From Moraxellaceae bacterium (lineage in GTDB: Bacteria > Pseudomonadota > Gammaproteobacteria > Pseudomonadales > Ketobacteraceae): 6,775 bases of DNA. Numbering within the stretch: the first letter of the stretch is position 1; each line of letters starts with the position of its first letter. This document shows, in pieces, positions 4,290 to 6,775 of this stretch. The notes below the pieces were generated by a model, which made no database searches, was not told the origin of the DNA, and saw nothing but the letters and a program-made list of their open reading frames with translations. The DNA lies in assembly GCA_002402125.1 (NCBI GenBank), contig NVVG01000030.1, positions 22,217 to 28,991 of the forward strand. Direction: 5' to 3'. Made by a program: the position numbers and the translations under genes.

Positions 4290-6775
4290 CGCCAGCTAAC
4301 CCTACCCCTGCGCTTGGTGTCGGGCGTCATTATTGATACCACTCCCGCGGTAGACGTTCCCAAAATCATAACTTCCTCACCGCTCTCATTAAGAGTAAGT
4401 ATCGCGGGCACCGAAGGAATTCCGCCATCGGCTCCACCAGGCTGAATACCCCCAACTGCCGTTAGCGTTCCGTCGGTATTCAACGGATCACCCTCTAATG
4501 CTCCCCCGCTCGCTGCATCAAGCAGCATTAACCAACCCGAACCGCCCGCGGCGCAAACATCCGTTGAAGGTACTAATGTTGTGAAAATAATTCGACCATT
4601 CCGAATAATCGCATTACTAATTTGACGCTCACCATAATTGTTGGAACCTGAGCTATTGAGCAAATCCATATACCAACCTCTTTTTGCTGAAGCGCCAGTC
4701 CAAGGTACTTCATTCGTCGTTATCTCTCTGAAATTACCGATAAAGGTACCACCCGAATCACTCACTGACGACTCGCCGGTTATTTCTTGCTGCACTAAAA
4801 CTGAACGCCCCGTAATTACACTGCCATTATCCCAAAGGCCATGAAATGTTTGGGTTAACTCGCCAATACCTGAATTATCACTTCCCTCTAAGTACTTTCC
4901 AGTTCCAAAGTAAATCATATAGTTTTCCCCGGTTTGATATAGCGGGTGAGTACTAACCTGAAGCCTTGAGGTGATAGGAAGCGCATTACCCAACGCATCT
5001 TTGGCGCTGTAAAATGGCGTAGGGATGAGGCCAGAACGATGATAACTTTTCCAATTCGACACTGAATCGGATGACACATCAAATTTCCAGATATTCCCAA
5101 ACAGATCACCCGCATAGATATAGTCAACAATACCATCACCATTAACATCCACTGGTGCAGGCTCGCTTATTCCATTCGGGCGATTTGCTGCAGTAGGATC
5201 ATCTGCAAACCCAACCTCTGTATCAAACTTTTTGATCAGGCTGCCATCTTCAATATCAACAATATAGATTACGGCATTACCGGTAGTACTAACCGTACCA
5301 TCAGCATAGGTATTATTAAATCCATTCCCAAATATAGCTGCCCACTTTCCATTTGCCATCCTGACAATAGAAGACTTACCAAAGGTATAACCTAAGTCAG
5401 CATCATCCGCATCGGTGAATTCCCACAACACTATTCTCTCAGCATTATTTTCATCAAAGGTAGGGTAACTAGCAGAAATACCATGAGGGTCAGAAACATC
5501 CAATGCAAAAACACCCTGACCGCCACCTCTCAACGTACCGACCAATACGGTATGCCACAAGTTATCAGAGCCATCAAAAAATGCATCGACAGAAACCGAG
5601 GGGCCATCAACATAATAGTTATGGCTATATGAGGGCCGCGATAATTGGCGCAAATTGGTATACATAGGGGTAGGCACATAAGCTAACACCTCATTGCCCG
5701 CACCCGACGATCCTTGCCATGCATTAACACCATGGAACATGCCGTCGTTGGCGCCAAAATATAATACGGGCTTACGGTCTTTAAATATTGCTCTAAAGTC
5801 ACTGTATTTTTGACTTGCACTATTTTCCGGAGCCGTTGCCGAGCCAATGGTATCCCAAGTATCTTCATAGAAAAAACCTGGCTCAGGCACATAAACCGGA
5901 TCAGAGTGAACAACGTCACCTAATACATAACCATCCCTTGTTCTGAACGCTCGAGAAGCACCCAAGACCCCCTGCTCTTCACTTGCATCGCCGCGAATAT
6001 AGTCAATCACATCAGCACCATGAGCCTGCTGATCAGAAGATACACCCACCAATAACGCAGTAATCTCTGCAGGAGCAAGATCATCCGTGCCAGGGGCAAG
6101 ATAATTAGTAGGCCAGCGGAACGGGATGCCTTTGCTATCCACACTATCGTAAGTCAAAATATGACGGCCGGTATCAAAACCACTGCTTGCAGCCTGCGCT
6201 TTAAGGGTATCCCTTGCGTTCCATACCTCAGTACCACTGACAACCGTACCATCCGCCTGAATCGGTAACGCCAACACTGATCCAATCCAGTTTTCCGCAT
6301 CAAACAATGCTTGAAAAAGTAAGGTGTCGCTACTAAGAGAACCGGAATTTACCGTAACTGCGGCAGCCGATCCGTTACGAGCCAAAATTTCATCAAAGGC
6401 ATCTCCCAACTGGTCAGCAAGTCCTAATGCATTGGTTACAAGAAAGTAGTTGTCCGGATCGCCATCCATATCCTCATCCCATTCGGCATCAAGATCGGGC
6501 ATATCATTATCATTTTGATCGATAAATCCACCCCATTTTGCGGCATACCATAATGGGTCTTTTAACAAAGTTGCGCCCGTTGCGGAGCCGGGGGTGAACG
6601 TACGCGTAGAAGTATAACCTAACAAAGTTGAACCTCTAGAATCACCCGCCCAAACCCCGCTTGGCGTATCTAGGTAATAGACAATATCGGCTCCACCAAT
6701 GTCCTTAACCTCAAGGTAGACACCGTCTTTTGTGGTTCCAGAAATAACATAGCCCATATGCTGATCAATACTACC
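4277..6775 (-). CDS. pilY1: Type IV pilus tip/biogenesis protein PilY1, C-terminal part (start outside window)
   Basis: The frame is open to the right edge: six codons precede the first Met (6757), with no stop or start signal, so the gene continues outward. About 832 residues are visible against about 1160 in Pseudomonas PilY1; the N-terminal signal peptide and von Willebrand A-like region are missing. Numbered from Met 6757, the sequence shows an acidic Asp-rich region (80-102), IRGD (254-257), the start of the PilY1/Neisseria PilC beta-propeller with LGDVVHSDPVYV (279-290), YFGANDGMFHG (333-343), VGTLRGGGQGVFALDVSDP (406-424), a calcium-loop motif DVNGDGIVD (537-545), YFGTGKYLEG (616-625), and the usual end RGRVSWRE. 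Only one Cys (735) is visible. PilY1 sits at the pilus tip and acts in pilus assembly, retraction, adhesion and surface sensing. pilE follows downstream. The family is certain; the exact role in this organism is inferred. Confidence 0.95.
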   Translation of the reverse strand, partial: GSIDQHMGYVISGTTKDGVYLEVKDIGGADIVYYLDTPSGVWAGDSRGSTLLGYTSTRTFTPGSATGATLLKDPLWYAAKWGGFIDQNDNDMPDLDAEWDEDMDGDPDNYFLVTNALGLADQLGDAFDEILARNGSAAAVTVNSGSLSSDTLLFQALFDAENWIGSVLALPIQADGTVVSGTEVWNARDTLKAQAASSGFDTGRHILTYDSVDSKGIPFRWPTNYLAPGTDDLAPAEITALLVGVSSDQQAHGADVIDYIRGDASEEQGVLGASRAFRTRDGYVLGDVVHSDPVYVPEPGFFYEDTWDTIGSATAPENSASQKYSDFRAIFKDRKPVLYFGANDGMFHGVNAWQGSSGAGNEVLAYVPTPMYTNLRQLSRPSYSHNYYVDGPSVSVDAFFDGSDNLWHTVLVGTLRGGGQGVFALDVSDPHGISASYPTFDENNAERIVLWEFTDADDADLGYTFGKSSIVRMANGKWAAIFGNGFNNTYADGTVSTTGNAVIYIVDIEDGSLIKKFDTEVGFADDPTAANRPNGISEPAPVDVNGDGIVDYIYAGDLFGNIWKFDVSSDSVSNWKSYHRSGLIPTPFYSAKDALGNALPITSRLQVSTHPLYQTGENYMIYFGTGKYLEGSDNSGIGELTQTFHGLWDNGSVITGRSVLVQQEITGESSVSDSGGTFIGNFREITTNEVPWTGASAKRGWYMDLLNSSGSNNYGERQISNAIIRNGRIIFTTLVPSTDVCAAGGSGWLMLLDAASGGALEGDPLNTDGTLTAVGGIQPGGADGGIPSVPAILTLNESGEEVMILGTSTAGVVSIMTPDTKRRGRVSWREVK

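Noticed and set aside
6755..6757. ATG 6757 as the true start of pilY1
   Set aside because: The frame stays open to the window edge, no ribosome site precedes it, and about 330 N-terminal residues of the family are missing.
1..6775. Mobile element, CRISPR, tRNA/rRNA, riboswitch or defence system
   Set aside because: No transposase, regularly spaced repeats, RNA-gene sequence or suitable leader was seen. All genes are core metabolism or type IV pilus genes.

Overview
The window looks like chromosome from a marine-type gammaproteobacterium with moderate GC. The order pcnB-folK-panB-panC matches the arrangement known from Pseudomonas, where cbrAB lies upstream and panD downstream. A type IV pilus pilY1-pilE pair of the Pseudomonas kind faces it. 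Relatives of Pseudomonas, such as the Cellvibrionales and related orders, fit well, but the genus cannot be fixed from sequence alone.

The left half (117-3665, plus strand) is a compact four-gene cluster. pcnB (poly(A) polymerase I, RNA tailing and decay) overlaps folK (6-hydroxymethyl-dihydropterin pyrophosphokinase, folate synthesis) by an ATGA. folK is followed after 16 bases by panB and, 30 bases further on, by panC. PanB (ketopantoate hydroxymethyltransferase) uses the folate cofactor 5,10-methylene-tetrahydrofolate to make ketopantoate. PanC joins pantoate to beta-alanine to give pantothenate, the precursor of coenzyme A. folK and panB therefore have a metabolic link as well as shared position. 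Neither panE/ilvC (pantoate formation) nor panD (beta-alanine) is in the window. An eight-residue reading frame tail at the left edge may be the end of an upstream regulator such as CbrB, but it is too short to prove.

The right half is transcribed from the minus strand. It holds the C-terminal 832 residues of a PilY1-type pilus tip protein, whose start lies beyond the right edge. A 112-base gap follows, and then a complete PilE-type minor pilin. These would work together at the tip of the type IV pilus. The fimU/pilV/pilW/pilX minor pilins would be expected beyond the right edge.

The two halves converge on a hairpin at 3698-3720. It has a run of seven T on the minus strand and only a weak T-rich stretch on the plus strand, so it probably ends pilE transcription and may also serve panC. 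No RNA genes, mobile elements, CRISPR arrays or defence genes were seen, and I found no new biological system. The points worth a second look are small: start-site and coupling features, a hairpin and a tandem repeat around the pilY1-pilE gap, and the metal-binding and RGD motifs in PilY1.
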